Of a stretch of DNA of 64,000 nt, positions 9,027 to 17,468 are shown one piece after another. Position numbers and translations under genes: made by a program. This DNA comes from JAWKWH01 sp965204295 (GTDB lineage Bacteria > Pseudomonadota > Alphaproteobacteria > Rhizobiales > Rhizobiaceae): NCBI GenBank assembly GCA_965204295.1, contig OZ241973.1, positions 1,550,001 to 1,614,000 on the forward strand. The letters are read 5' to 3'. The first letter of the stretch is position 1. Every line of letters starts with the position of its first letter. Below the pieces are notes generated by a model. The model worked only from the letters and a program-made list of their open reading frames with translations. It ran no database searches and was not told where the DNA came from.

Positions 9027-9818
9027 ATGGCCCGTTCGGCAATCCTGAATGTCATGGTGCAGGCCGCGATTAAGGCGGGCCGGTCATTGGCGCATGATTT
9101 CGGCGAGGTGCAGAACCTGCAGGTTTCGCGCAAGGGGCCCGGCGATTTCGTCAGCCAGGCCGATTTCCGCGCCGAGGAAATCCTGTTCAGGGAATTGAGC
9201 CGCGCCAGGCCCGGATATGGCTTCCTGATGGAGGAAAGCGGTGAAGTGCCGGGCGAGGACGGTCAGCATCGGTGGATTGTCGATCCGTTGGATGGCACGA
9301 CCAATTTTCTGCACGGTATTCCGGTCTTTGCCGTATCCATCGCGCTTGAGCGTCAGGGAGAGCTTTCAGCCGGCGTCATCTACAATCCCGCCATGGACGA
9401 ACTCTACACCGTCGAGCGTGGCGGCGGCGCGTTTCTGAACGATCGCCGCATGCGGGTTGCGGGCCGAAGCGTCCTTGCGGATACCGTAATCGCAACCGGC
9501 ATTCCCCATCTTGGTCGTGGAGAGCATGGAAAGGCGCTGGTTGAACTTCAAAACGTCATGGCCGAAACGGCCGGTGTTCGACGGTTGGGATCGGCGGCCC
9601 TCGATCTGGCCTGGGTTGCCGCCGGTCGGGTGGACGGTTTCTGGGAAGCGGGCCTCAACCCATGGGATGTCGCCGCCGGAATGCTGATGGTGCGCGAAGC
9701 CGGCGGTTTCGTAACCGACCGCGCCGGCGGACGGGAAATCTATCGGAGCAAAACCATTGTCGCCGGAAACGAACAGGTTCACAGAGGGCTGCTGGCGACT
9801 CTTGAGCGGCCCGTCTGA
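9027..9818 (+). CDS. suhB: Inositol-1-monophosphatase family protein
   Basis: 263 residues of the lithium-sensitive, Mg-dependent phosphatase superfamily. The metal-binding motifs are intact: MEES near residue 68, WIVDPLDGTTNFLHG at 83-97, and the C-terminal NPWDVAAGMLMVREAGG. It hydrolyses inositol-1-phosphate, and in bacteria SuhB also assists rRNA antitermination. It sits between efp and the ExbB/OmpA-like pair on the same strand. Full length and normal composition. Confidence 0.95.
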   Translation: MARSAILNVMVQAAIKAGRSLAHDFGEVQNLQVSRKGPGDFVSQADFRAEEILFRELSRARPGYGFLMEESGEVPGEDGQHRWIVDPLDGTTNFLHGIPVFAVSIALERQGELSAGVIYNPAMDELYTVERGGGAFLNDRRMRVAGRSVLADTVIATGIPHLGRGEHGKALVELQNVMAETAGVRRLGSAALDLAWVAAGRVDGFWEAGLNPWDVAAGMLMVREAGGFVTDRAGGREIYRSKTIVAGNEQVHRGLLATLERPV

Positions 9819-9925
9819 CAGCGCGGATTGTCAAAAAGCGCGCCGTGTCCTTCGCGGTCCTTTCATTTTCGACACAATTCCGGTTAGATTCGCCGCCGGT
9901 ATATCGGCGGGGAAGAGGTGTGGCG

Positions 9926-10954
9926 ATGGCATGGTTTGGCACGGCGGATGATGACGGTCCGACAGGCGAAGCCGCCTATGATCCGCAACGGCTGTCCTCG
10001 CCGCAGGTCTTTCTGCTGTCGATGCTGATCTTTCTGGCAATCGCCGGTTTCGTGATCGCGATACTCTACCGCCAGATTTCATCGGCATTCCAGACCAATC
10101 CCGGGCTTAACGGGCTTATCCTTGGTGTGCTCGCGGTGGGCATATTGCTCGCTTTCGCGCAGGTCGTGCGCCTGTTTCGCGAGGTTCGCTGGGTGAGCTC
10201 TTTCAGAGCCGGAACAGAAGCGAAGGCGCCTGTGCTGTTGGCGCCGATGATGACTTTGTTCAGCCGTTCCTCAACCACGGCGCTGTCGACCGTATCGATG
10301 CGGTCCATCCTTGATTCGATCGCCACCCGACTGGATGAAAGCCGGGACATCTCGCGATATCTGATCGGACTTCTGGTGTTTTTGGGCCTGCTTGGAACAT
10401 TCTGGGGATTGCTGGAGACCATCGGTTCCATCGGCGAAACCATTGCGTCACTCGATCCCGCATCCGGAGATGCTTCCGACGTCCTGGATTCATTGAAAGC
10501 GGGTCTGACCGCGCCGCTTGACGGGATGGGCACCGCCTTTTCGTCATCACTGTTCGGGCTTGCCGGTTCTCTGGTGCTGGGTTTTCTCGATCTTCAGGCC
10601 GGGCGCGCGCAGAACCGCTTCTACACGGAACTGGAAAACTGGCTTTCTTCGGTAACGGACCTGGAATCGGATTTCATTGCCGGAAACAACACGCAGGCAG
10701 CGGGGGCGACGGAAGAGATCAAGGTTCTGTCCGACCGCCTCCGCTCCCAGCAGGAAAGCGGCGGATCGAATCAACGTGTCGCGACCGCCATGGCAAATCT
10801 GGCCGAGGGCATCTCCGGTCTGGTCAAGAGCATGCGCAATGAACAGCAGATGATGCGCGATTGGGTGGAGGCGCAATCGGAAGAGCAAAAAGCCACGCGG
10901 GCAACGCTGGAGCGTTTGACTGAAGCCATGAAAAAACGGGCAGGATCGAAGTAG
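9926..10954 (+). CDS. MotA/TolQ/ExbB-family proton-channel protein
   Basis: 342 residues from ATG 9926 (MAWFGTADDD); an upstream in-frame start at 9845 is possible but less likely because it overlaps the end-of-suhB spacer. Membrane segments are seen at VFLLSMLIFLAIAGFVIAIL, LILGVLAVGILLAFAQVV, YLIGLLVFLGLLGTFWGLLE and FSSSLFGLAGSLVLGFLDL; the last two match the MotA/TolQ/ExbB channel core. The C-terminal third is helical and cytoplasmic. It is followed immediately by an OmpA-like gene beginning at the next base, as in MotAB-type stator pairs. The rhizobial pair is not flagellar; it probably energises an envelope process using proton-motive force. Confidence 0.85.
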   Translation: MAWFGTADDDGPTGEAAYDPQRLSSPQVFLLSMLIFLAIAGFVIAILYRQISSAFQTNPGLNGLILGVLAVGILLAFAQVVRLFREVRWVSSFRAGTEAKAPVLLAPMMTLFSRSSTTALSTVSMRSILDSIATRLDESRDISRYLIGLLVFLGLLGTFWGLLETIGSIGETIASLDPASGDASDVLDSLKAGLTAPLDGMGTAFSSSLFGLAGSLVLGFLDLQAGRAQNRFYTELENWLSSVTDLESDFIAGNNTQAAGATEEIKVLSDRLRSQQESGGSNQRVATAMANLAEGISGLVKSMRNEQQMMRDWVEAQSEEQKATRATLERLTEAMKKRAGSK

Positions 10955-11986
10955 ATGGCGCTTGCGCGAGCTAATCGACGCCAGCGAAGCGTCGACTACT
11001 GGCCCGGTTTCGTCGACGCGCTGGCGACGTTGCTTTTGGCGATCATGTTTCTGCTGTCGGTATTTGTGCTAGCGCAATTCCTGCTTAGCCAGGAAATCAC
11101 CGGCAAGGATGAAGTGCTTAGCCGCCTCAATTCGCAGATCAACGAATTGACGCAACTGCTGTCGCTGGAGCGTTCAAACAAGCAGGATCTCAAGGATTCG
11201 CTGACAACATTGCAGGCGTCGCTGGTTACCGCTGAAGCTGAAAAATCGCGCCTTCAGACGCTGCTGGAACGCGGCGCTGGCGCTGGCGCCGCGGCGGATG
11301 CGAAAATTGCTCAGGTCGAAGACTCGCTCGACGCCGAAAGGCAGATCAGCCTGCGGGCGCTCAGCCAGGTTGAACTGCTCAATCAGCAGATATCGGCGTT
11401 GCGCAAGCAGATTGCGGCGCTTGAGGATGCGCTGGAGGTCTCAGAACATAGAGACCGGGAATCAAACGCCAAGATTGCCGACCTGGGCCGCAGGCTGAAT
11501 GTGGCGCTGGCGCAACGCGTTCAGGAGCTTAACCGTTACCGTTCCGACTTCTTCGGCCGGCTGCGTGAAATTTTGTCGGACCGCGAGAACATCCGCATCG
11601 TCGGTGATCGGTTTGTGTTTCAGTCGGAAGTGTTGTTTTCGTCCGGATCCGATGAGATCAACGAGGCGGGCAAGGCGGAAATGGCCAGACTGGCCGGCGC
11701 GCTTCTGGAGTTGCAGCGGGAAATACCTCCCGAGATCAACTGGGTGTTGCGTGTTGACGGACATACGGACAACATTCCGCTTTCGGGCGCCGGGCGCTTG
11801 CGCGACAATTGGGAATTATCGTCCGCGCGTTCGACTTCGGTGGTCAAGTTTCTGATCGATCAGGGAATTCCGGCGAATCGACTGGTGGCGGCCGGATTTG
11901 GCGAATTTCAACCGCTTGATGTCGCCGACACGGATGAGGCGCGCAATCGCAACCGCCGCATTGAGTTGAAGTTGACCGAGCGCTGA
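10955..11986 (+). CDS. MotB/OmpA-like peptidoglycan-binding protein
   Basis: 343 residues. A single N-terminal membrane anchor (FVDALATLLLAIMFLLSVFVLAQFLL, residues ~21-46), a long coiled-coil stalk (about 50-190, heptad-rich ELTQLLSLERSN, ISALRKQIAALEDALE), then a C-terminal OmpA/MotB peptidoglycan-binding domain with LFSSGSDEINEAGKAEM, RVDGHTDNIPLSGA and NRRIELKLTER. It directly abuts the ExbB-like gene. The pair probably couples ion flow to work at the cell wall. The specific process is unknown. Confidence 0.9.
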   Translation: MALARANRRQRSVDYWPGFVDALATLLLAIMFLLSVFVLAQFLLSQEITGKDEVLSRLNSQINELTQLLSLERSNKQDLKDSLTTLQASLVTAEAEKSRLQTLLERGAGAGAAADAKIAQVEDSLDAERQISLRALSQVELLNQQISALRKQIAALEDALEVSEHRDRESNAKIADLGRRLNVALAQRVQELNRYRSDFFGRLREILSDRENIRIVGDRFVFQSEVLFSSGSDEINEAGKAEMARLAGALLELQREIPPEINWVLRVDGHTDNIPLSGAGRLRDNWELSSARSTSVVKFLIDQGIPANRLVAAGFGEFQPLDVADTDEARNRNRRIELKLTER

Positions 11987-12371
11987 TTTTACCTGTCGTT
12001 CAACGGATGACATGGAAATGCCGGTTGCGACCAATGGACTGTTGGTCCACCTGTCAAGCTCGATATGCTGACGCGCAAGACACTCGACGGTTTATACACA
12101 AATCTGCATTCGCAGGCGCTCGGCAAAACGGTGGAACCGATTGTCAGTCTTTGTGCCGTCGGAGAAGGCGCCGGCGGTGGCTGCCACGGCTGCAATGCTC
12201 TGGAAGGCGCATTTCCTGGCGGCTGCATCTTTTCCGGCCAGAGTGCTGGGCGGCATGCGGCGGAGTGAAGGGATGTTGTGGGTGCACACAAAACGCGATC
12301 CTAACTTGCGGTTGAAGACAATACATAGTTCATTTTTTTGGTGGTTGAGTTATGTCCGGCGGAGACGACTG
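11987..12371 (+). other. Intergenic stretch without a supported gene
   Basis: About 385 bases between the OmpA-like gene and the ClpP-like pseudogene. Short frames exist on both strands (one, rich in Cys and Gly, at 12065-12268) but none has a good start, recognised motif or typical codon use. Base composition falls toward the AT-rich pseudogene after 12290. I see no tRNA, terminator or clear promoter in it. Confidence 0.4.
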
Positions 12372-13426
12372 ATGCGGAAGATTCCCGTACTCATGCTTGC
12401 TCTAATCGCCAATTTGCATCTTGGTCCGATTGCATTCGCTGAGCCGATGAGTTTTAGACTAGCCGGAACCGGCGGCAATTGTGTTGGTTGCGAATGGATA
12501 GCGGCGCAAGGCGATATCACGCCAGATACGCCAGCAAAATTTGAAGAGTACATCACAGAAAATGGGAAACCCTATCACATAGTCCTGAATTCGGCTGGCG
12601 GCAGTTTGATCGCGGGCATCCAACTTGGCAAACTTATCCGAGAGCAAGGCGCGACAACCTTGGTCGGCAAGACAGTGCAAGTCGCAGAACCGCCTGGACT
12701 TGAACATCTGGAAGAAAAGGAGGATGGTGTATGCGCTTTTTCCTGCGCCTTCGCATTCATGGGCGGTGTCGAACGCTACGTTGGACCCCACGACCTCCTA
12801 GGAGTGCATCAGTTTTATTCAACGGGAAAACAGATGTGGATTCGATCATAGTCCATAAATCATCGGGAATGTAGTTGCTCCATGCGATTCAGGTATGAAT
12901 AGATCCGCGTGTTATTGTTGCAGCGAGCAGCGCAGGACATGAGGATATCCATTGGTTCATCAAAAGAGATCTTGCGGTTTTTAAACTCGATACCTCGTCG
13001 GAGTAAACAGAACCTTGGAGGATAGAACCGTATCGCAGCGGATTGATATTAACTACTACACACTATGAGAGTAATCGCCGATCTTTTTCGGTCACCCTAT
13101 TATGTCGTGTGGAGGACAGAGATTGGCGGATGCTCATTTCCGAGAATGACCCAGGGTATGATAAACAAATCCTGGACAAAACGCTATTACGCTTCACCTG
13201 GCCACATCTCGCTCGCCCGGTTTTTTGGCCGTGATCAAACCAATATGCCGTTGGAGATAAAGATGTCGAGTTTCAGCGTTTCGCTAACGGTCGAATTCTC
13301 ATTTCCATCTATATTCCGCAAATTTTTGAGAGTTCTGGAGGATTTAAACTCGCATTTGAGTCAAATTTGGCACGAGTATTCAATATTTTATTACAGTTTT
13401 TATTTATTTTACCGTCAAAAGCATGA
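12372..13426 (+). pseudogene. ClpP-like secreted protein (COG3904-type), one frameshift plus four in-frame stops
   Basis: The intact part starts at ATG 12372 with a signal peptide (MRKIPVLMLALIANLHLG..AFA) and contains a crotonase/ClpP-like core: HIVLNSAGGSLIAGIQLG, then GVCAFSCAFAFMGG with the serine-type nucleophile position, and LGVHQF. It terminates at 12851 after a frameshift near 12825. In the +2 frame the protein continues to 13426: IDPRVIVAASSAGHEDIHWF, EPWRIEPYRSGL, RRSFSVTLLCRVEDRDWRML, VEFQRFANGRILISIYIPQI, FESNLARVFNILLQF, interrupted by TAG 12872, TGA 12896, TAA 13004 and TGA 13232. The continuous similarity across four stops in one frame shows old decay rather than an assembly error. 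The segment is AT-rich compared with its neighbours. Confidence 0.75.
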
Positions 13427-13551
13427 CTGACGGTATAAAAAAGAAAATTCATTTGACGCTTTCAATTCGAAATTACTCCATATATACTCGGGTAATTAGC
13501 GAATTCATTTAGCTACATCATTAGCTGACACGAAGTGGAGCCGCACGCCCC

Positions 13552-14007
13552 TCAAACCTCTTCGGCGATATCCTCGGCCCACAGTTCCGGCTTTTCCTCG
13601 ATAAAGCGCTTCATCAGCGCGATGCAGTCGGCATCGTTTTCGACAATGACCTCGACACCGCGCGAACGCAGGAAATCCTCGTTGCCGCCGAAACTGACGT
13701 TTTCTCCAACGACGATGCGGGGAATGTCGAACTGCACGATCGCGCCCGAACACATCATGCATGGCGACAAGGAGGTATAGAGCGTCATATCGCGATAGCT
13801 TTTCCGCCGACCCGCCCTGCGCAGGCAATCCATCTCGCCATGCGCGATCGGATCACCCCCCTGGACCCGCCTATTACGTCCCTGTGCGATCAGCCTGTCA
13901 CCTTCAGCCAACACCGAACCGATCGGACAGCCCCCTTCATTGAACCCGACAAGCGCTTCTTCATAAGCCATGCGCAAAAATTTCCCGTCCGTTTCGTTCA
14001 ACATCAT
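13552..14007 (-). CDS. Cytosine/nucleoside deaminase (yeast FCY1-like)
   Basis: 151 residues. The zinc deaminase motifs are HGE at residues 56-58 (with PIAHGEMD) and PCMMC at 82-86. Similarity to yeast cytosine deaminase runs over the whole length, including YEEALVGFNEGG near the start, TLYTSLSPC, IPRIVVGENVSF and a C-terminal FIEEKPELWAEDI that lines up with the FCY1 tail. This differs from the larger amidohydrolase-type CodA common in bacteria. The likely reaction is cytosine to uracil plus ammonia for pyrimidine salvage; guanine or other substrates cannot be excluded. It is divergent from the DUF2794 gene. Confidence 0.85.
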   Translation of the reverse strand: MMLNETDGKFLRMAYEEALVGFNEGGCPIGSVLAEGDRLIAQGRNRRVQGGDPIAHGEMDCLRRAGRRKSYRDMTLYTSLSPCMMCSGAIVQFDIPRIVVGENVSFGGNEDFLRSRGVEVIVENDADCIALMKRFIEEKPELWAEDIAEEV

Positions 14008-14158
14008 TCCGCTCCTTGAAATTCGATCGGTTGATCAAGAATAGATACGATTGTGATTGGCCGCAAATGTTCATATTCAGCGGCTCCACAAAAGCTTGCA
14101 TTTCGTAATTGAACGCGCAAACCTGCCATTGTGGCAGTCGGTTGAAAGGCGAGTGGAC

Positions 14159-14545
14159 ATGATGGATCGCGGAGATATGGGAGGTGGAAGCGAAGAAACG
14201 GCGATATTGATACCGCTCGGCGAATTTCGTCGCGAGCGGCTGCAATTACCGGTAACGTTTCATCGAACGGAACTGGATCAACTCCTTGATCTCTACGGCA
14301 AGATGGTCGCGGCGGGCGAATGGCGCGACTACGCCATCGATCATTTGACGGACCGGGCGGTCTTTTCGGTGTTTCGCCGAACGTCGGAAGTGCCCTTGTT
14401 CCAAATTACCAAAAATCCGAAACTGGCCCGGCGTCGGGGGCCTTGGTCGGTGATCGCGGCCGGCGGGCGCATCCTGAAACGCGGGCAGGAACTGTCGCGC
14501 GTCCTCAAGGTGTTCGACAAGCATTTGAGGCTGGTGAAGGCCTGA
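14159..14545 (+). CDS. DUF2794 family protein
   Basis: 128 residues from ATG 14159; the frame is open from 14057, but the extension carries no conserved sequence and would enter the divergent promoter region. The body reads PVTFHRTELDQLLDLYGKMV, GEWRDYAIDHLTDRAVFSVF and KRGQELSRVLKVFDKHLRLV, which is the alphaproteobacterial DUF2794 pattern. Function is unknown; the family is small, cytoplasmic and well conserved. An intergenic gap of 160 bases separates it from the convergent hydroxylase gene. Confidence 0.85.
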   Translation: MMDRGDMGGGSEETAILIPLGEFRRERLQLPVTFHRTELDQLLDLYGKMVAAGEWRDYAIDHLTDRAVFSVFRRTSEVPLFQITKNPKLARRRGPWSVIAAGGRILKRGQELSRVLKVFDKHLRLVKA

Positions 14546-14705
14546 CGCCGGTCGGCGGCGCGCCGTACCTGTCCCATGGTGCTTTCTTCCATCTGGAAGA
14601 AAAATCGTTCCATCAAAATCCGAGATCAAACACCTGGAAGGGGCGGGTCGGCGCTTGCCCACTGCATCGCGCCGCAAAAGGAAACCGGCAAAGATGCGAG
14701 CGCCC

Positions 14706-15953
14706 TCAAATCGCTTCGCCATTAAGCAGTCTTGGCGCCGACCCCGACAACCCCGAGGCCTGTCTGACGAAAAAATCCTTCAGATGCGGCATGCGGTCGA
14801 CCAAACCGAGGCCGATGTCGCGAATCGCCCGAACCGGCCCGAAATCATTGGAGAACGTGCGATTGAGCACGTCGGTGACAATGCCCATTTGCACGGTGTC
14901 GAAGCGGCGCCAGCGTTCGTAACGCTCCAGAATATCCAGCGCTCCCATGTCCTGACCAAGCCGGTCGGCTTCGACTACGGTTTGGGCTAGGGCGGCGGCA
15001 TCCTTGAAGCCAAGATTGAGGCCTTGGCCGGCAATCGGATGAATTCCATGAGCGGCGTCTCCGACAAGCGCAAGCCTAGGTTTGACGAAAGAGCGCGCCA
15101 GTTTAAGGCCCAGCGGCCAGGCGCGCGGCTTGTCGATCACCTCGATATTTCCGAGTTTCAAACCGAAACGCGTTTCCAGTTCGGCTTCAAATACAAGCGG
15201 GTCGCCGTTTACCAGCCGCTCGGCGTCTTCGGTTCTTTCCGTCCAGACGATCGAGGAGCGATTTTGCTTGAGCGGAAGAACGGCAAACGGGCCGGCCGGC
15301 AGGAAATGCTCCCCGGCCCGCCCATTGTGAGGGCGTTCGTGCGCAACGGTGCAGACGATTCCCGACTGGCCGTAATCGAAATCCACCGTCTTGACGCCTG
15401 CCATCTCGCGCAGGCGCGAACGCACGCCGTCAGCGGCTATCAGGAGCCGTGCTTCCATTTCGCTTCCGTTTTCAAGCGTGACCGTCGTCCGGGCTGATCC
15501 TGTCTCAAATCCGGCAACGGCCAAGCCCGCAATGAATTTGATGCCCGGTTTTTTCGCCTGTTGCCGCAATGCGCCATTGATCGCCTTGTTGGGCGCCATA
15601 TGGGCGAAGGGCTCGCCGGGCGCAACATCGCCGTCGAATGTCAGAAATACGGGCCTGACGGGGTCCGATGTCCGCGAGTCGGTTACGATCATTTCGGTTA
15701 TCGCCTGCGCGTGCGGTTCGATTGCGGCCCGGCAGCCCAATCGGTCCAGCATGCGCATCGCGGCGGCGGCGATGGCGGAGGCGCGGCCGTCTTTCCGCCA
15801 GACTCCGGGTGGAGCGGCATCGACAATCGTAATTGAAAGCGACGGTCTTGCCGACGCAATCGCAACGGCTGTTGCAAGTCCGACATAGCCGGCGCCGGCG
15901 ATCGCGATGTCGCATTGGTTTTTGCTTGCGCTTGCCTTTGTGCGTTTGGCCAT
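14706..15953 (-). CDS. UbiH/UbiF-family FAD-dependent monooxygenase
   Basis: 415 residues from ATG 15951-15953 (MAKRTKASASKNQCD); the frame is open further upstream, but that part overlaps the tesB leader. The dinucleotide-binding motif AIAGAGYVGLATAV is at residues ~18-30, the DG motif near ADGVRSRLREMAG, and the GD motif LVGDAAHGIHPIAGQGLN near 283. These are the three FAD fingerprints of aromatic-ring hydroxylases of ubiquinone biosynthesis. It hydroxylates the quinone ring at one of the C1/C5/C6 positions; which one cannot be read from sequence. Divergent from tesB. Confidence 0.9.
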   Translation of the reverse strand: MAKRTKASASKNQCDIAIAGAGYVGLATAVAIASARPSLSITIVDAAPPGVWRKDGRASAIAAAAMRMLDRLGCRAAIEPHAQAITEMIVTDSRTSDPVRPVFLTFDGDVAPGEPFAHMAPNKAINGALRQQAKKPGIKFIAGLAVAGFETGSARTTVTLENGSEMEARLLIAADGVRSRLREMAGVKTVDFDYGQSGIVCTVAHERPHNGRAGEHFLPAGPFAVLPLKQNRSSIVWTERTEDAERLVNGDPLVFEAELETRFGLKLGNIEVIDKPRAWPLGLKLARSFVKPRLALVGDAAHGIHPIAGQGLNLGFKDAAALAQTVVEADRLGQDMGALDILERYERWRRFDTVQMGIVTDVLNRTFSNDFGPVRAIRDIGLGLVDRMPHLKDFFVRQASGLSGSAPRLLNGEAI

Positions 15954-16038
15954 AGTGTAAACGGTTTCCGGTTGACAGGTCTGGCGCTTCCTGTTCGAAA
16001 CCGGCGGTCTGTCGATTTTCACGCAAGGGAAAAACCGG

Positions 16039-16920
16039 ATGTCGGCCGCGATGCAGGAGCTATTGTCCATTCTCGATCTTGAGACACTGGAGCGCAACCT
16101 GTTTCGTGGTCGCAGTCCGAAGGTGACATGGCAGAGGGTTTTCGGCGGTCAGGTGGTCGGGCAGGCGCTGGTCGCGGTACAAAGGACGGTTCCTTCAGAC
16201 CGTTTTGTCCACTCTCTTCATAGCTATTTCATGCGACCGGGCGACCCGTCAATTCCAATCATCTACGACGTGGACCGGATTCGCGACGGGACGTCGTTTA
16301 CGACCCGCCGGGCGGTTGCGATTCAGCACGGGTACGCGATCTTTTCGCTCGAGGCATCCTTCCAGAGGGATGAGGAGGGGCTTGAGCACCAGTTTGACAT
16401 GCCCGCGGACGTGCCTGCTCCCGACACCTTGCGGAACCGCAAGGATCTGATCCTTGACGATAACATTTCCATGCCGGAGCCCGTACGCCGTTATTGGGAA
16501 CATGATCGGCCGATCGATATGAAGCCGGTCGTTCTTGAACACTATATCAGCCGCAAAAAACTTCCGCCGCGCCAGCAGGTCTGGGTGCGCGCCACGGGTC
16601 CGGTTCCCGATGACCGGGCATTGCAAGCAGCGGTTTTGGCCTATTTGTCCGACATGACGCTGCTGGACACGTCAACATTTCCGCATGGCAAGGCGGTCTT
16701 CGATCCGGACATCCAGCCGGCCAGTCTGGATCACGCCATGTGGTTTCATCGTCCGCACAAGCTCGATGACTGGCTGCTCTATGACCAGGATTGTCCGTCA
16801 ACGTCAGGCAGCAGAGGTTTCAATCGCGGGCAACTGTTCGGCCTCGACGGAACGCTGATCGCATCCGTGGCGCAGGAAGGTCTTATCCGCCTGCGAAAAC
16901 GCCCGAAAAATAGGCAATGA
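16039..16920 (+). CDS. tesB: Acyl-CoA thioesterase II
   Basis: 293 residues, full TesB length, composed of two hotdog domains. Recognisable segments are RGRSPKVTWQRVFGGQVVGQAL near the start, SLHSYFMRPGD, and the C-terminal HAMWFHRPHKLDDWLLYDQD and NRGQLFGLDGTLIASVAQEG, which contain the Asp/Thr/Gln catalytic set. It hydrolyses medium and long acyl-CoA to free acid and CoA. The start at 16039 lies 86 bases from the divergent hydroxylase start. Confidence 0.94.
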   Translation: MSAAMQELLSILDLETLERNLFRGRSPKVTWQRVFGGQVVGQALVAVQRTVPSDRFVHSLHSYFMRPGDPSIPIIYDVDRIRDGTSFTTRRAVAIQHGYAIFSLEASFQRDEEGLEHQFDMPADVPAPDTLRNRKDLILDDNISMPEPVRRYWEHDRPIDMKPVVLEHYISRKKLPPRQQVWVRATGPVPDDRALQAAVLAYLSDMTLLDTSTFPHGKAVFDPDIQPASLDHAMWFHRPHKLDDWLLYDQDCPSTSGSRGFNRGQLFGLDGTLIASVAQEGLIRLRKRPKNRQ

Positions 16921-17032
16921 TATCCGTTAGCCTATTTTTTGTGCAAAAACATATCGCCGCATATCGCTGATACGATACGCAATTGATAAAAATTGCTATG
17001 AAAATCAGACATATAGTGCAGTTCATACAAAC

Positions 17033-17047
17033 TGGCACGGCGCTTGA
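17033..17047 (+). promoter_or_regulatory. Sigma-54 (RpoN) promoter for glnK-amtB
   Basis: TGGCACGGCGCTTGA matches the -24/-12 consensus TGGCAC-N5-TTGC with the exact 5-base spacer and correct GG/GC doublets. It lies 59 bases upstream of the glnK ATG, where NtrC-dependent control of nitrogen genes is expected. The preceding region (16921-17032) is AT-rich and could hold enhancer sites, but I see no perfect NtrC dyad. Confidence 0.85.
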
Positions 17048-17106
17048 ATAGTCAATCCTGTCAATCCGGGCGGCGCAGGTTCCGGGCAAATCAAGGGACA
17101 GGATTT

Positions 17107-17445
17107 ATGAAGTTCATTTCCGCCATCATCAAACCGCACAAACTGGACGAGGTCCGGGAAGCGCTGACTGAAATCGGAGTGCATGGACTGACCGCGACCG
17201 AGGTCAAGGGGTATGGCCGACAAAAAGGTCATACCGAAATCTATCGCGGCGCGGAATACCTCGTCAGTTTCCTGCCAAAAATCAAGATCGAGGTCGCTGT
17301 TTCTTCCGATCTCTCGGATGCGGCGGTCGAAGCGATCACAAACGCCGCTCGTACCGGGCAAATAGGCGATGGCAAGATATTTGTCTTCTCACTCGAACAG
17401 GCCGCACGTATTCGCACCGGTGAAACCGATCGGGACGCGCTCTAG
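17107..17445 (+). CDS. glnK: Nitrogen regulatory protein P-II
   Basis: 112 residues from ATG 17107 (MKFISAIIKPHKLDEVREAL). The T-loop carries GYGRQKGHTEIYRGAEY with the uridylylated Tyr at residue 51, and the B-loop reads TNAARTGQIGDGKIFV. P-II senses 2-oxoglutarate, ATP/ADP and glutamine status; when deuridylylated it blocks the AmtB channel and tunes glutamine synthetase control. Linkage to amtB 23 bases downstream and the sigma-54 promoter upstream favour the GlnK role over GlnB. Confidence 0.95.
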   Translation: MKFISAIIKPHKLDEVREALTEIGVHGLTATEVKGYGRQKGHTEIYRGAEYLVSFLPKIKIEVAVSSDLSDAAVEAITNAARTGQIGDGKIFVFSLEQAARIRTGETDRDAL

Positions 17446-17468
17446 GCAACCACAGGGGATCCATAACC

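Noticed and set aside
12141..12371. Upstream extension of the ClpP-like frame
   Set aside because: The signal peptide begins at 12372, so the extension is only open frame.
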